From Halomonas sp. LBP4 (GTDB lineage: Bacteria > Pseudomonadota > Gammaproteobacteria > Pseudomonadales > Halomonadaceae): 52,151 nucleotides of DNA. The stretch lies in contig NZ_PDOG01000001.1 in the NCBI RefSeq assembly GCF_003202205.1, positions 1,233,946 to 1,286,096 of the forward strand, given 5' to 3'. A program made the translations under genes and the position numbers. Below, piece after piece: positions 16,606-24,153 of this stretch; the stretch's first letter is position 1; every line of letters starts with the position of its first letter. The notes beneath the pieces were generated by a model. It was not told the origin of the DNA. It made no database searches and saw only the letters and a list, made by a program, of their open reading frames with translations.

Positions 16606-17762
16606 TCTCTCCCCGCATCGAGATCGATCTGGCCAAGATCGAGCACAACGCTCGCACGCTTGTCACCCTGCTGTCCGGCCGCGGCATCGACGTCACCGGA
16701 GTCACCAAGGCGGTCCTGGGCTCGCCCGAGGTGGCGAAGGCCATGCTCGCGGGGGGTGTGGCGCGCCTCGGCGATTCGCGGATCGACAACCTCGAGGCGC
16801 TCCGCGACGCGGGCATCCAGGCCCCGCTGACGCTGCTGCGTTCGCCCACGCCCGAACAGGCCGATCGGGCGGTGGCGTGCGCCAGCATCAGTCAGGTAAG
16901 CGAGCTCGAGGTGGTAAAGGCGCTGTCAGTCGCGGCGGGCAGGCGCGGCGTCACTCACGGCCTGGTGCTGATGGTGGAGCTGGGCGACCTGCGCGAGGGT
17001 GTGCTGCCGGGCGATGTGCTCGACCTCGCCCGACGCCTATCGCGCACTCCCCACGTCACGCTCGCCGGCCTCGGCTCCAACCTGGCGTGCCGTGCCGGCG
17101 TCGTGCCGAGCACCGACAACATGGGCGAGCTGTCTGCCCTCGCGACCCTGCTCGAAGGCGAGCTGGGCCTGCACCTGCCGATCATTTCCGGCGGCAATTC
17201 GGCCAATCTCGCCTGGGCCATGAAGGCTCCCGCTGGCCGCGTCAACGACCTGCGGCTCGGCGAGTCGATCCTGCTGGGCTGCGACCCCCTCACGCGGATG
17301 CCCCTGAGCGGGCTGCACACCGACGCCTTCATCCTGGTGGTGCCCGTCATCGAGTCGCTGGCCAAGCCGACGGTGCCACGCGGCGCCACCGGCGAGGCGG
17401 CATTCGGCGTGCCGACGCCGATGCGCGAACGCGGCACCATCATCCAGACGATCGCCTCGATCGGGCGGCAGGACGTCGACCCGGACGGCCTGACGCCCCC
17501 AGGCGGCGTCAGCGTGCTCGCCGCCAGCAGCGACCACCTGGTGCTCGAGACGCCTCACCGCCTGGCACCCGGCACGGAGCTCCGCTTCGGCCTCGATTAT
17601 TCGGCGCTGCTGCGCGCGATGACGTCTCCGTTCGTCGTGACCACGCTCGCGGCGACGCAACGCCCTCTCGTGCCAAGGGTGGACAGTGGCACCGCGGCAA
17701 AGCTCGACGCCTTGCGGACGAACCTGTCGAGGATCACTCCTCGGGTGTCAGCCGCTCGCTGA
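16602..17762 (+). CDS. Alanine/ornithine racemase-family PLP enzyme
   Basis: The 386-residue fold-type III PLP protein opens ISPRIEIDLAKIEHNARTLV. It carries the PLP-Lys segment GVTKAVLGSPEVAKAM, LGDSRIDNLEAL, VLMVELGDLREGV, and a phosphate-binding IISGGNSANLAW. These are features of the Orr-like ornithine/alanine racemases rather than classical Alr. The GTG start overlaps the DUF1611 stop. The last ~10 codons (ITPRVSAAR) are formed by antisense of a kelch-gene remnant at 17734, so the original C-terminus has probably been replaced; the fold itself ends near YSALLRAMTSPFVV. Confidence 0.8.
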   Translation: MISPRIEIDLAKIEHNARTLVTLLSGRGIDVTGVTKAVLGSPEVAKAMLAGGVARLGDSRIDNLEALRDAGIQAPLTLLRSPTPEQADRAVACASISQVSELEVVKALSVAAGRRGVTHGLVLMVELGDLREGVLPGDVLDLARRLSRTPHVTLAGLGSNLACRAGVVPSTDNMGELSALATLLEGELGLHLPIISGGNSANLAWAMKAPAGRVNDLRLGESILLGCDPLTRMPLSGLHTDAFILVVPVIESLAKPTVPRGATGEAAFGVPTPMRERGTIIQTIASIGRQDVDPDGLTPPGGVSVLAASSDHLVLETPHRLAPGTELRFGLDYSALLRAMTSPFVVTTLAATQRPLVPRVDSGTAAKLDALRTNLSRITPRVSAAR

Positions 17763-17782
17763 GGTCGGAGAAGGCGAAGCCG
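17734..17782 (-). pseudogene. Remnant of a kelch-protein gene 3' end
   Basis: On the minus strand the sequence encodes GFAFSDLSERLTPEE and a stop, matching the last residues GFAFSDLNERLIPDD of the kelch protein at 624. By my count about 42 of 49 bases agree. Similarity ends abruptly at ~17782. It overlaps the final codons of the racemase gene. Confidence 0.65.
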
Positions 17783-17862
17783 CGAGGGCGACGCAGACCG
17801 GCACGATGGCGGCTAAGCCCTTATGCTGTTGTTGATCCCTATCGAAACGCCAAGGAGCCGTC

Positions 17863-18633
17863 ATGTCGCTGTTGCGCCCGAGAACTCGCCCACGCGGAGG
17901 CCGCTGGCCGGTCGGCGTCGCCTGGCTCGCCCTGATCCTGCTGGTGATCGCCGCGCTGCTGATGGCCGCCGCGGGGCCCGCCTACCGCTTCGGGCTGCTC
18001 CCCCTGGGCGATGCCTTCGGCCTGCTGCGCTACGGCGCCTACGTCGCCGCTGGTGCGGCCGGGGTGGGGCTGATCGCGCTGATCCTTGCCATCTTCTGCC
18101 GACGCCTGCGCCCGGCCCTGGCCGGCGGCCTGGTGATCGTCGCCGTCGCCGGCATGGTGACCGTGCCCTGGGTGCACTGGCAGCGCGCCCAGCTGGCGCC
18201 GCCCATCCACGACATCACCACCGACACCGAGGACCCGCCCGCCTTCGAGGCGCTGGTCGACGCCCGGGAAGCGGCCCCCAACGCCGTGGACTACCCCGGC
18301 GAGGCGTTCGCCCGCCAGCAGCGCGAGGCCTACCCGGATATCCGGCCGATCGACCTGGACATGTCGCTCGACAGTGCCCTCTCGGTCGCGGAGGCCGCCG
18401 CCCTGGACCTGGGCTGGGAGCTCGCCGGCGTCACCGCCAACAGGATCGAGGCCACCGACACCACCACCTGGTTCGGCTTCAAGGACGACGTGGCGATCCG
18501 CCTGACCGAGACCGACGATGGCGTGCGCGTCGACGTGCGCTCCGCCTCCCGCATCGGCCGCAGTGATGTGGGGACCAATGCGGCGAGGATCCGGAAGTAC
18601 CGGGAGACGCTGGAGCGCCGGGTACAACGCTGA
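17863..18633 (+). CDS. DUF1499-family membrane protein
   Basis: The 256-residue protein has about three N-terminal membrane segments (VAWLALILLVIAALLMAAAG, YGAYVAAGAAGVGLIALILAIFC, LAGGLVIVAVAGMVTVPWVH). A C-terminal DUF1499 domain follows: PPIHDITTDTEDPPAFEALV, TTTWFGFKDDVAIRLTE and VDVRSASRIGRSDVGTNAARI, the family's hallmark 'RS.SR.G..D.G.N..RI' ending. AAGGAG precedes the ATG. Function unknown; DUF1499 is widespread in proteobacteria and also appears alone as a soluble domain. Confidence 0.85.
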   Translation: MSLLRPRTRPRGGRWPVGVAWLALILLVIAALLMAAAGPAYRFGLLPLGDAFGLLRYGAYVAAGAAGVGLIALILAIFCRRLRPALAGGLVIVAVAGMVTVPWVHWQRAQLAPPIHDITTDTEDPPAFEALVDAREAAPNAVDYPGEAFARQQREAYPDIRPIDLDMSLDSALSVAEAAALDLGWELAGVTANRIEATDTTTWFGFKDDVAIRLTETDDGVRVDVRSASRIGRSDVGTNAARIRKYRETLERRVQR

Positions 18634-18928
18634 GCCGAATACGACGGCTCCCCCCGTGTCAGACAGCGTTCGGGCAACGCCTATACGCCATGCTTTCGGG
18701 ATCACCCCAGGCCAGGGAGACGCCGGGAGGCACCAGTGGTTGGTCGCGAATGCCGAGGCGGGTGATGGTCGCGGGCGGCGATGGGTCCGTCAGCCGGGGC
18801 GCGGATGGCGAGGTCCTGGGGCGTCTCATGGCGGCCACGGCCTCGACACGCCCGGGGGCGCTTCGGGTCGTCTGCGAACGCCTTCTGCCTGCCTAGTAGC
18901 CTGCGCTCGGCGACTCTTCGGACAAAGT

Positions 18929-19381
18929 TTAGCGTTTCTTGGCTCGGATCACGCGCTCGAAGGCCGCCAGTGTCTCGTCGCTGACGTGATGCTCGATGCC
19001 TTCGGCATCGCGTTGCGCGGCCTTTTCGCTGATGCCGATGGCACGCAGGAAGTTCACCACGGTTTCATGGCGGCGTTTCGAACGCGCCGCGAGTTCCTGC
19101 CCCCTCTCCGTCAGGAAGACCGACCGATAGGGCTGACTGGAAACGAGCCCCTCCCGCTGCAGTCGAGCGATGGTCTTCACTGCCGTGGCATGCGCCACCC
19201 CCAGCCGTCGCGCAATGTCGACCGCGCGCGCCTCCCCCGTGGTGTTGATCAGGTCGGCGATGAGCTCAACGTAATCCTCGGCCACCTCGCTCTGATGGGC
19301 TTCCCGCACCCGCTTGAAATTGACCGCTTGCTGATCCGCATCCGGCAACACGTTACCGGCGCCCACTTCCGACTTGGTCAT
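18929..19381 (-). CDS. mntR: Manganese-responsive regulator MntR (DtxR family)
   Basis: The 150-residue protein resembles E. coli MntR closely: VNFKRVREAHQSEVAEDYVELIADLI, winged-helix GEARAVDIARRLGVAHATAVKTIARLQREGLV, then FLTERGQELAARSKRRHETVVNFL and RDAEGIEHHVSDETLAAFERVI. The metal-ligand region RDAEGIEHHVSDE is intact. I start at 19381 (GAGGTAGGG upstream), not 19465. Mn2+-bound MntR represses Mn importers and can activate exporters. It is divergent from the oxidase-ZIP operon, and the shared leader holds an MntR-like box at 19477. Confidence 0.93.
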   Translation of the reverse strand: MTKSEVGAGNVLPDADQQAVNFKRVREAHQSEVAEDYVELIADLINTTGEARAVDIARRLGVAHATAVKTIARLQREGLVSSQPYRSVFLTERGQELAARSKRRHETVVNFLRAIGISEKAAQRDAEGIEHHVSDETLAAFERVIRAKKR

Positions 19382-19476
19382 CGCCGTCCCTACCTCGATG
19401 TCGTGTATCTCACCATAACATAACCGTGCCATGCGGCTGGCGTGCCTGCAGGGGCAAGGTGCCACAGGAACACGAG

Positions 19477-19494
19477 ATATAGCCTATGCTGTAT
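19477..19494. promoter_or_regulatory. MntR-box-like operator
   Basis: ATATAGC-CTAT-GCTGTAT: two 7-bp arms that are reverse complements at 6 of 7 positions, separated by 4 bases. As I recall the E. coli MntR consensus (AACATAGC-N4-GCTATGTT), the AGC-N4-GCT core and spacing are the same. It lies ~80 bases before the multicopper oxidase ATG, in the gap shared with divergent mntR. Confidence 0.6.
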
Positions 19495-19574
19495 TGTATA
19501 GCCACATACCCATCATCGAGCCTGCTATCGGACATCCACCTGGAAGGCTCGTCTTGCACCATCGGAGCCGAGAG

Positions 19575-20660
19575 ATGCGACCTTGGTTCAAGTACCCCAT
19601 GACACGGCGGCTTCTGCTCAGGGCGGGTGCGCTGATCGGCGGCTCATCGGTGATACGCCTGGCAGTGGGCCAGGCGCCGGATACCGCCCAGTACGCCCCG
19701 ACGGGTGCGCACGAGGCTCATGACGGCATGATCACCGTGGGGGAGGTGGACAATGCTCGGAACGGCTTCGATCCCCACGAGATCCTGACCGACTGGGAGA
19801 GAGGGACGGTCTCTCGCCTGCCGGACGGACAGGTTCTCCGCGAATTCGACATCACCGCCAGTGACAAGGAGATCGAAATCGCCCCGGGCATGTTCTTTCC
19901 CGCCTGGACCTACAACGGCCGCGTACCGGGCCCGACCCTGCGAGCCACCGAGGGGGATCGTATCCGCATACGCTTTGTCAACGGCGGCAGTCACACGCAC
20001 TCCATGCATTTCCACGGGATCCACCCGGCACGCATGGATGGCGTGCCAGGGGCCGGAGACGTGCCTCCGGGCGGCGTGTTCGTCTACGAGTTCGATGCCT
20101 TCCCGTTCGGTTGCCATCTCTACCACTGCCACTCGATCCCACTCAAGCGACACATCCACAAGGGATTGTACGGTGCCTTCATCGTCGACCCGGACCCGGA
20201 CCGCCACCCGGAGCAGGCCGAGGCCGCGCGTTCGCGCCTCCTTGGCTCGTCGGAGAATGCGCGCTGGCAGGAGTTCGTGCTGGTGATGAACGGCTTCGAC
20301 ACGAACTTCGATGAGGAGAATGAGATTTACGCGGTCAACTCGATCGCTCACGCCTATTTCAAGCGGCCCATCCCGGTAGACCGGGCTCGCCCACTGCGGC
20401 TCTACCTGATCAACGTCACGGAGTTCGACCCGGTCAATTCGCTACACCTGCATGCGAATTTCTTCGACTACTACGACCACGGCACCACGCTCACCCCGAC
20501 GCTACGAATGGTCGACACCATCATGCAGTGCCAGGCCCAGCGCGGGATCCTGGAATTCTCCTTCTCCGATCACGAGCCCGGGTTTTACATGTTCCACGCC
20601 CATCAGTCGGAATTCGCCGAGCTGGGTTGGATGAGTCTGTTCGATGTCCGGGAGGAGTGA
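19575..20660 (+). CDS. Two-domain multicopper oxidase
   Basis: The 361-residue exported enzyme has a Tat-like leader (TRRLLLRAGALIGGSS). Copper ligands occur in four clusters: HSMHFHGIH; then FGCHLYHCHSIPLKRHIHKGLYG in cupredoxin domain 1, with the type-1 Cys; then SLHLHANFF and FHAHQSEFAELGW in domain 2, which lacks a Cys. A single type-1 site in domain 1 fits type-B two-domain oxidases, close to the NirK layout. The ZIP transporter gene follows 31 bases on. A metal-oxidising role is suggested by context only. The ATG at 19575 is preceded by GGAG. Confidence 0.85.
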   Translation: MRPWFKYPMTRRLLLRAGALIGGSSVIRLAVGQAPDTAQYAPTGAHEAHDGMITVGEVDNARNGFDPHEILTDWERGTVSRLPDGQVLREFDITASDKEIEIAPGMFFPAWTYNGRVPGPTLRATEGDRIRIRFVNGGSHTHSMHFHGIHPARMDGVPGAGDVPPGGVFVYEFDAFPFGCHLYHCHSIPLKRHIHKGLYGAFIVDPDPDRHPEQAEAARSRLLGSSENARWQEFVLVMNGFDTNFDEENEIYAVNSIAHAYFKRPIPVDRARPLRLYLINVTEFDPVNSLHLHANFFDYYDHGTTLTPTLRMVDTIMQCQAQRGILEFSFSDHEPGFYMFHAHQSEFAELGWMSLFDVREE

Positions 20661-20691
20661 TGGCCGCAGCAGGCCTCGGGAGGCTACCCCG

Positions 20692-21846
20692 ATGAAACGC
20701 ACCGTGCTCTGGATCGTGCTACCGATTCTCTTGATCGTCGCCGTCATGGTGGCCTTCCTGGCCAGCGACCCCCTGCGTTCCTTGACCGGCGCCGTCCCCC
20801 CCATCGAGGAACTCACGGTCGAGCGCACCCTGCTCGACGAGAACGGTATCGCGCTTCGGGTGCGTGCCGGCGGATCGGAACCGATGAAGATTGCCCAGGT
20901 ACAGGTCGACGGCGCCTATTGGGCTTTCATGCAAACTCCGTCGGGGGCACTGGAACGCATGGAAACGGCCTGGATACGGATCCCCTATCCATGGGTGGAG
21001 GGCGAGACTCATCACTTGACCCTGTTGACCCCAAGCGGCGTCACCTTCGATCACACCATCGAGGTTGCCGTTGCCACGCCCACCCCCGACGCCGGCACGC
21101 TGCGCACCTTCGGCATGGTCGGATTATTCGTCGGCGTTGTGCCGGTGACACTTGGCATGTTGTTCTATCCGGCCCTGCGCGCGGGGGGGACGCGGGCTTT
21201 CCAGTTCGCTCTCGCCCTGACGACCGGTCTCCTGGCCTACCTGCTGGTCGACACCCTTGACGAGGCCTTGGCATTGGCAGGAGAAGCCGCGCCCGGCTTC
21301 CAGGGGGAAATCTCGGTATGGCTTGTCACCGCCTTGACATTCGCGGTGCTGATGGGAGTGGGGCGGCGTCAGGGAAAGACGCTGGCCGGTGTGCGTCTCG
21401 CGACCGCGATCGCCCTCGGGATCGGCCTGCATAACCTGGGCGAAGGCCTGGCGATCGGCTCTGCGTTTGCCACCGGCTCGGTTGCACTCGGCTCGTTTCT
21501 GGTACTCGGCTTCACCCTGCATAACCTGACGGAAGGTATCGGCATCGTGGCCCCCATGCTCAAGCAGCGGCCACCGCTGTGGGTGTTCGCCGCCCTGGCG
21601 GCCCTTGCCGGGCTGCCCGCCGTGGTCGGGATATGGGTCGGCAGCTATGCGTTCTCGCCCTACTGGGCCGCCATGGCGTTCGCCGTGGGGACGGGGGCTA
21701 TCCTCCAGGTCATCATTGAGGTCGGCACGCTGTTGGTCCGCAGCGCGCGCGGCGCGGGACAGCCATGGTTCTCGGGAGTCGCCCTGTCCGGTGTCGGCGC
21801 GGGGGCCATGGCAATGTACACCACGGCCCTGTTGGTTCAGGTCTGA
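20692..21846 (+). CDS. ZIP-family metal transporter with periplasmic N-terminal domain
   Basis: The 384-residue protein has one N-terminal membrane anchor (VLWIVLPILLIVAVMVAFLA), then a ~115-residue extracytoplasmic beta-rich domain, then about eight ZIP helices. Metal-site motifs are clear: GIGLHNLGEGLAIGSAF and GFTLHNLTEGIGIVAP, the HN.xEG pairs of ZIP transport sites. The start at 20692 has GGAGG upstream. The extra N-terminal domain is unusual for ZIP proteins and may dock the co-encoded oxidase. Its transported ion is not proven; the MntR box upstream points to Mn2+. Confidence 0.85.
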   Translation: MKRTVLWIVLPILLIVAVMVAFLASDPLRSLTGAVPPIEELTVERTLLDENGIALRVRAGGSEPMKIAQVQVDGAYWAFMQTPSGALERMETAWIRIPYPWVEGETHHLTLLTPSGVTFDHTIEVAVATPTPDAGTLRTFGMVGLFVGVVPVTLGMLFYPALRAGGTRAFQFALALTTGLLAYLLVDTLDEALALAGEAAPGFQGEISVWLVTALTFAVLMGVGRRQGKTLAGVRLATAIALGIGLHNLGEGLAIGSAFATGSVALGSFLVLGFTLHNLTEGIGIVAPMLKQRPPLWVFAALAALAGLPAVVGIWVGSYAFSPYWAAMAFAVGTGAILQVIIEVGTLLVRSARGAGQPWFSGVALSGVGAGAMAMYTTALLVQV

Positions 21847-21884
21847 CCAGGGTCATGGGGGAGCCCCCTGGCCCCCGACGCCGG

Positions 21885-23306
21885 TCAAGCCAGCCGCACC
21901 GGGGCGATGTTCTGATTCAGGCGGAACAGGTTGGTCGGGTCGTAGCGGGTCTTGATCTCGACCAGCCGATCGTAGTTCTGCCGATAGTTGGCACGTACCC
22001 GATCGGCGTCGTCCCCGGACATGAAGTTCACATAGCCCCCCTCCTCGGAATAGGGCCGCAGCGCCTGATGGTAGGCACGTCCCCAGGCGATGTTGTGCTC
22101 GCTGTCGGCGGGGTCCGGCCAGCTCGGGCCGAGCACCGTCGCAAAGGTGGCGTCCCGGTAGGCGAACGCCGTGGCGTCGGGCGCGACACGCTGGCAGGCG
22201 CCATCGACGGGAAACAGCAGCGTCGCGCTCTGCAGGCACGGCATCCGGGCGCCGAAGTCGAGATGCACGTCGATCGCTTCGTCGGTCAGCTCCCGGGTAA
22301 AACAGCCCTTCCAGTAGTGATGGAGCCCGGCGGGCAGCAGCTCGTCGAACAGGGTATTGATCACCGGGTAGGGCAGGCGCTGGACAGCCTGCCCCACGAC
22401 GGGGCCGAGGCGGCCGAGCCGCTCGCGTATCGCGTCGTCCTCGGTTGTCGACCCGCTCCAGCAGGTCAGCACCACGACCACCGGCCGGCCGTGCCACTGC
22501 TCGGGCACGAACGGCAGCGGCGGGCCGAGGGTGATGCCGAGCACCGCCCCCAGCGCCTCGGGCGCCTCGGCGATCAGGGCCCGGTAGCCACGGATGACCT
22601 CCGCCTCGAGCGGATAGAAGGTCGGCCCGCCGAGGATATCGGCCACCTCATGCAGGCGGTACTCGAACGAGGTGACCACGCCGAAGTTGCCGCCCCCGCC
22701 GCGGATCGCCCAGAACAGGTCCTCGTGCTGGCCTTCGCTGCAGGTCAGGAAGCGGCCCTCGGCCGTGACCACGTCGGCCGACAGCAGGTTGTCGCAGGTG
22801 AGCCCGCAGCTCCGCGCCAGGTAGCCGAGGCCACCGCCCAGGGTCAGGCCGGCGATGCCGGTGCTGGAGACGATCCCGCCGGTCGTCGCCAGGCCGAAGG
22901 CGGCGGTGGCATGGTTGAGGTCGGCCCAGGTGCAACCGCCCTCGGCCCGGACGCGGCGACGCTCGGGGTCGACCCGGAGGCCGCGCATCCGCTCGAGCGA
23001 CAGCACCAGGCCGCCATCGCAGGTCCCGAAGCCGGGGACGCTGTGGCCGCCGCCGCGCACGGCCAGGGGAAGCGCGTGCTCCCTGGCGAAGGTCACGGCC
23101 GTCATCACGTCCGCGACGCCTGCCGCCTGGACGATCAGGGCCGGGCGGCGATCGTGAAGGGCGTTGTAGACCCGGCGCGCCTCGTCGTAGCGCTCGTCAT
23201 CGGGCTGGATCAGCGCCCCGCGCAGGCGCTCGGCGAATGAGCGAATCGCGTCCGCGCCCAAGGTGATAGCGTCGCGACGCTGTGTAGTGATTCCCGGATC
23301 TGCCAT
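21885..23306 (-). CDS. FAD-binding oxidoreductase with BBE domain
   Basis: The 473-residue protein has a PCMH-type FAD domain: PALIVQAAGVADVMTAVTFA, the RGGGHSVPGFGTCDGG loop whose His is the usual covalent FAD anchor, TTGGIVSSTGIAGLTLGGG, and GLTCDNLLSADVV. The C-terminal substrate domain ends with a berberine-bridge-like YGSNYDRLVEIKTRYDPTNLF pattern (here YRQNYDRLVEIKTRYDPTNLF). The ATG at 23306 has GGGAGGTGG upstream. The family oxidises alcohols, sugars or aromatic compounds with O2; the substrate is unknown. It is a monocistronic unit. Confidence 0.85.
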   Translation of the reverse strand: MADPGITTQRRDAITLGADAIRSFAERLRGALIQPDDERYDEARRVYNALHDRRPALIVQAAGVADVMTAVTFAREHALPLAVRGGGHSVPGFGTCDGGLVLSLERMRGLRVDPERRRVRAEGGCTWADLNHATAAFGLATTGGIVSSTGIAGLTLGGGLGYLARSCGLTCDNLLSADVVTAEGRFLTCSEGQHEDLFWAIRGGGGNFGVVTSFEYRLHEVADILGGPTFYPLEAEVIRGYRALIAEAPEALGAVLGITLGPPLPFVPEQWHGRPVVVVLTCWSGSTTEDDAIRERLGRLGPVVGQAVQRLPYPVINTLFDELLPAGLHHYWKGCFTRELTDEAIDVHLDFGARMPCLQSATLLFPVDGACQRVAPDATAFAYRDATFATVLGPSWPDPADSEHNIAWGRAYHQALRPYSEEGGYVNFMSGDDADRVRANYRQNYDRLVEIKTRYDPTNLFRLNQNIAPVRLA

Positions 23307-23502
23307 CACCCACCTCCCATTCGTTACGTTGCCAGACGATGCCAGGCCTTGCCCGCCGCCGCCCCATCCACGGCACAGCGACCGGGATTGGGCGGGGGGA
23401 CACGGAAACAGGCCGTGGCTCCCCCGCCATGGGTTACATTCAAGGAATAGCAGACGCCCGTCCCCAAGGCGTGACACACGGCATTTATTTGCTTGAATTC
23501 GG

Positions 23503-23628
23503 ATGGCGCGCGGCGCCTTCCCCGAGCACACCGGCTGCCTCGACTGGCTGACGGCGCTCGACCCCTACCGGCGCCGCACCGATGCCGAGCACTACCTCGA
23601 GGGATTGCGCAAGGCGGGCTTCGAGTAG
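23503..23628 (+). pseudogene. Possible C-terminal gene remnant (41 codons)
   Basis: The short frame encodes FPEHTGCLDWLTALDPYRRR and TDAEHYLEGLRKAGFE, which has the composition and ending of a protein C-terminus. There is no ribosome site, and an in-frame stop lies two codons before the ATG. I cannot name the family. The rest of the 23307-23736 gap shows no gene. Confidence 0.35.
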
Positions 23629-23736
23629 ACGGGTGTCACGCACCAACACGGCCCATGCCCTCCGGGGGCAGCCGGCAGGCCGGGGACTGCCGATATGGTA
23701 GCCTGACACCATCGAGCCCTGACCACGAGGCATGCC

Positions 23737-24150
23737 ATGCTGACCATCTCCAATACGGTGGAACTGGCCGATTGGGAAATCGACATCAGCCAGATCCGCG
23801 CCCAGGGGGCGGGTGGGCAGAACGTCAACAAGGTCGCCTCCGCGGTGCACCTGCGTTTCGACATTCTCGCCTCCAGCCTGCCGCCCTTCTACAAGGAGCG
23901 CCTGATGGCCCTCTCCGATCAGCGTATCAGCAAGGAGGGCATCATCGTCATCAAGGCGCAGAGCTTCCGCACCCTGGAACTGAACAGGGAGGACGCCCTG
24001 GCGCGCCTCAGGGAGCTGATCCGCAGTGCGGTGAAGCAGCAGAAGGCCCGCCGGCCGACCAAGCCCACCAAGGGGTCGCAACGCCGCCGGGTGGACAAGA
24101 AGACCCGCAAGGGCAAGACCAAGGCGCTGCGCGGCAAGGTGCCGGTGTGA
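23737..24150 (+). CDS. arfB: Ribosome-rescue peptidyl-tRNA hydrolase ArfB
   Basis: The 137-residue protein has the release-factor catalytic domain with RAQGAGGQNVNKVASAVHLRF, which contains the essential GGQ, then ISKEGIIVIKAQSFRT. The C-terminal basic tail (KQQKARRPTKPTKGSQRRR, KKTRKGKTK) is the part that enters the empty mRNA channel of stalled ribosomes. The size and tail are typical of ArfB/YaeJ and lack the stop-codon-recognition domains of RF1/2. It is transcribed toward the convergent proline-racemase-family gene, whose stop is three bases away. Confidence 0.95.
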   Translation: MLTISNTVELADWEIDISQIRAQGAGGQNVNKVASAVHLRFDILASSLPPFYKERLMALSDQRISKEGIIVIKAQSFRTLELNREDALARLRELIRSAVKQQKARRPTKPTKGSQRRRVDKKTRKGKTKALRGKVPV

Positions 24151-24153
24151 TCC

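Noticed and set aside
18634..18928. Small open frames in the gap between the DUF1499 gene and mntR
   Set aside because: Candidate frames on both strands lack ribosome sites and recognisable motifs; I see no supported gene here.
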